Source of the DNA: Neisseriaceae bacterium TC5R-5
Lineage (GTDB): Bacteria > Pseudomonadota > Gammaproteobacteria > Burkholderiales > Chromobacteriaceae
DNA length: 64,000 nucleotides
NCBI GenBank assembly: GCA_020830965.2
Contig: JACCFC020000016.1
Location: 21,264-85,263 of the forward strand
Reading direction: 5' to 3'
A program made the position numbers and the translations under genes. A model generated the notes under the pieces. It searched no databases. It was not told the origin of the DNA and saw only the letters and a program-made list of their open reading frames with translations. Each line of letters opens with the position of its first letter. Position 1 is the stretch's first letter. Below are positions 62,945 through 64,000 of this stretch, piece by piece.

Positions 62945-63529
62945 TTAGGCAAACACGGTATTGAGGTGTTGGCGGTAGCGGGCAATGTCGCTGTCTATTG
63001 TCGGATTTTTGATGACATCGCTACACATAAAAGTCGGCAGCGACTGCATACCAAGGAACTCGTGGGTTTTATGAAACGCTACATAAATGCCATCTACACC
63101 CATCCCGCGGAAGAATTGATTGGGTTCATTAAATGCTTCCAATGGAGCGTTCCAAGTGACCGATAGCATATAAGTTTTATTCTGACTCAGGCCACCAGAG
63201 CCATAGAGTTTGCTCGTGTCCTCGTGGGAGCGACCATCACTATGGTACAAGCTGCCATGACCAGCGGTAAGCACTTCGTCTAGGTATCTCTTTAACAACC
63301 AGGGGGGGCCCATCCACCAGCCCGGCATCTGGTAGATGATGCTATCAGCCCATAGGTACTTCTCCACTTCGGCCTCAACATCGTAGCCGTCATCAATCGT
63401 CGTTACTTTGACAGTATGATTTTGTTGTTGTAGCACTTCGGCGCCAACATCGCTTAGCGTTTGGTTCAGCGAGCCTTTAGCAAAGTAACCAAATTCTTTT
63501 TTCGCATTGATTATTAAAATTTTACTCAT
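62945..63529 (-). CDS. mdaB: MdaB-like NAD(P)H:quinone oxidoreductase
   Basis: A 194-residue flavodoxin-fold FAD enzyme that reduces quinones by two electrons. It matches MdaB: KILIINAKKEFGYFAKGSLN at the start, YLWADSIIYQMPGWWMGPPW, KRYLDEVLTAGHGSLYHSDG, GGLSQNKTYMLSVTWNAPLE, and FFRGMGVDGIYVAFHKTHEF. It converges on the TetR gene. Membership in an oxidative or electrophile stress set with its neighbours is plausible. Confidence 0.92.
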   Translation of the reverse strand: MSKILIINAKKEFGYFAKGSLNQTLSDVGAEVLQQQNHTVKVTTIDDGYDVEAEVEKYLWADSIIYQMPGWWMGPPWLLKRYLDEVLTAGHGSLYHSDGRSHEDTSKLYGSGGLSQNKTYMLSVTWNAPLEAFNEPNQFFRGMGVDGIYVAFHKTHEFLGMQSLPTFMCSDVIKNPTIDSDIARYRQHLNTVFA

Positions 63530-63763
63530 GGTTTATCTCAAGGTTTGGTTTTGATGTGAACAGTATAATTTAGAATGTGTGCCTGAAATATGCATGATGA
63601 GGCAGAAGATTTGTGACTGACAAGCACAAATACTCTGGTCAATTTGATTCGCTAGCGGGTTTGAAGGTCAACGGAATGAAAACGCACAACAAGAATGCAA
63701 CCAATTGTTTTAATTGAAATTAATTAGAAAAAACATCGAACTGTGGGGTGTTAGCGGCTCTTA
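63530..63763. other. Gap between mdaB and the terminal IS, with a MITE end
   Basis: The upstream region of the mdaB-like gene: no gene, AT-rich towards the right. It ends with GGGGTGTTAGCGGCTC (MITE-like right end) and TTA (63761-63763), directly followed by the inverted repeat of the IS5-family element. Confidence 0.6.
63738..63760. repeat. MITE-like element right end (copy 8)
   Basis: GAACTGTGGGGTGTTAGCGG then CTC matches the right end of complete copies (GGATCAGGGGTTTGGTTAGC...). No left half was found. It is followed by TTA and at once by the IS5-family element end. Confidence 0.6.
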
Positions 63764-64000
63764 GAGCCTGTTCACGATCTTCGAAGTAGCAGGACGAGAA
63801 ATGCCAGATGAACGAGTTGCAAACTTGAGTTGAGCTTACGCTCGCAGTTCTTCCACAAACGTCTGCATTTCTCCTGCCAACCAAAGCTGCGCTCCACGAC
63901 CCAGCGTTGGGGGATCACCGCGAAGGTGTGCAGTTCGCTGCGTTTCGCCACTTGAACTGTGTCTTTGACGGCTAGGGCAAACGCTTCTCCCGTGTAGCCA
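63764..64000 (-). mobile_element. IS5-family (IS427-group) insertion sequence, right part only
   Basis: The element begins GAGCCTGTTCACGATC, a typical IS427-group terminal repeat, directly after TTA, and continues past the window edge. It shares the outer GAGCC and the TNA target type with the MITE-like elements of this window. Confidence 0.85.
63772..64000 (-). CDS. IS5-family transposase (C-terminal part)
   Basis: The minus strand encodes GYTGEAFALAVKDTVQVAKR, then FAVIPQRWVVERSFGWQEKC and a C-terminal QLVHLAFLVLLLRRS. The VVERSFGW segment contains the final glutamate of the DDE triad. About 76 residues are in the window with the stop at 63772-63774; the rest lies beyond 64000. Confidence 0.9.
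   Translation of the reverse strand, partial: GYTGEAFALAVKDTVQVAKRSELHTFAVIPQRWVVERSFGWQEKCRRLWKNCERKLNSSLQLVHLAFLVLLLRRS

Noticed and set aside
1..64000. CRISPR arrays, tRNA and rRNA genes
   Set aside because: No regularly spaced direct repeats and no tRNA- or rRNA-like sequence were noticed on reading; the dispersed repeats are single MITE-like units.

Overview
The window looks like part of a betaproteobacterial chromosome, most probably of the order Neisseriales. This is an inference from gene content and order: grxC-secB, the kdsDC-lptCAB-rpoN-hpf-ptsN-hprK-rapZ block with hprK and rapZ side by side, hemP with an hmu haem operon, and poly-3-hydroxybutyrate genes. No rRNA, tRNA, CRISPR array or prophage was recognised. 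Exact species cannot be read from the sequence.

Left part (1-36.5 kb), mostly housekeeping. On the minus strand lie secB (cut by the window edge), grxC, priA and hemE; then on the plus strand an ATP-pyrophosphatase, xseB-ispA-dxs (isoprenoid precursors), a minus-strand Kef-type antiporter, and the long envelope/regulation operon from kdsD to rapZ, followed by ubiX and nnr. A minus-strand two-component pair (histidine kinase and an HD-GYP response regulator), aminopeptidase P, a secreted 3-hydroxybutyrate oligomer hydrolase, a SYLF lipoprotein, pncC-pgi, orn, an M48 protease, a pterin dehydratase, rsgA and an acetoacetyl-CoA reductase follow.

Middle part (36.5-46.1 kb). A decayed ArsR/SRPBCC gene pair broken by stop codons and a small transposable repeat, a secreted SGNH hydrolase divergent from a LysR regulator, and a complete Fur-controlled haem uptake locus (hemP, TonB receptor, hmuS-T-U-V).

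Right part (46.2-64 kb), accessory. A single tightly packed minus-strand operon of six genes encodes a type I restriction-modification system (hsdR, hsdM, hsdS) with three extra genes: a DUF1016/YhcG PD-(D/E)xK nuclease between hsdM and hsdS, and an ABC-type AAA ATPase plus an HNH nuclease (a Septu-like pair) after hsdS. This is the most interesting system here. Beyond it are a secreted beta-propeller fusion protein and a set of detoxification-type enzymes (SDR, aldehyde dehydrogenase, exported alpha/beta hydrolase, MdaB-like quinone reductase) around a TetR regulator with two near-identical operators. The window ends inside an IS5-family insertion sequence.

Scattered through the intergenic gaps are eight copies or fragments of a ~85-112 bp MITE-like element with ends GAGCCGCTAAC.../...GTTAGCGGCTC and 3-bp TNA target duplications. 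Two of them start right at the stop codon of a gene, one sits in the ArsR/SRPBCC ruin, one lies between the haem and restriction operons, and one abuts the IS5-family element.
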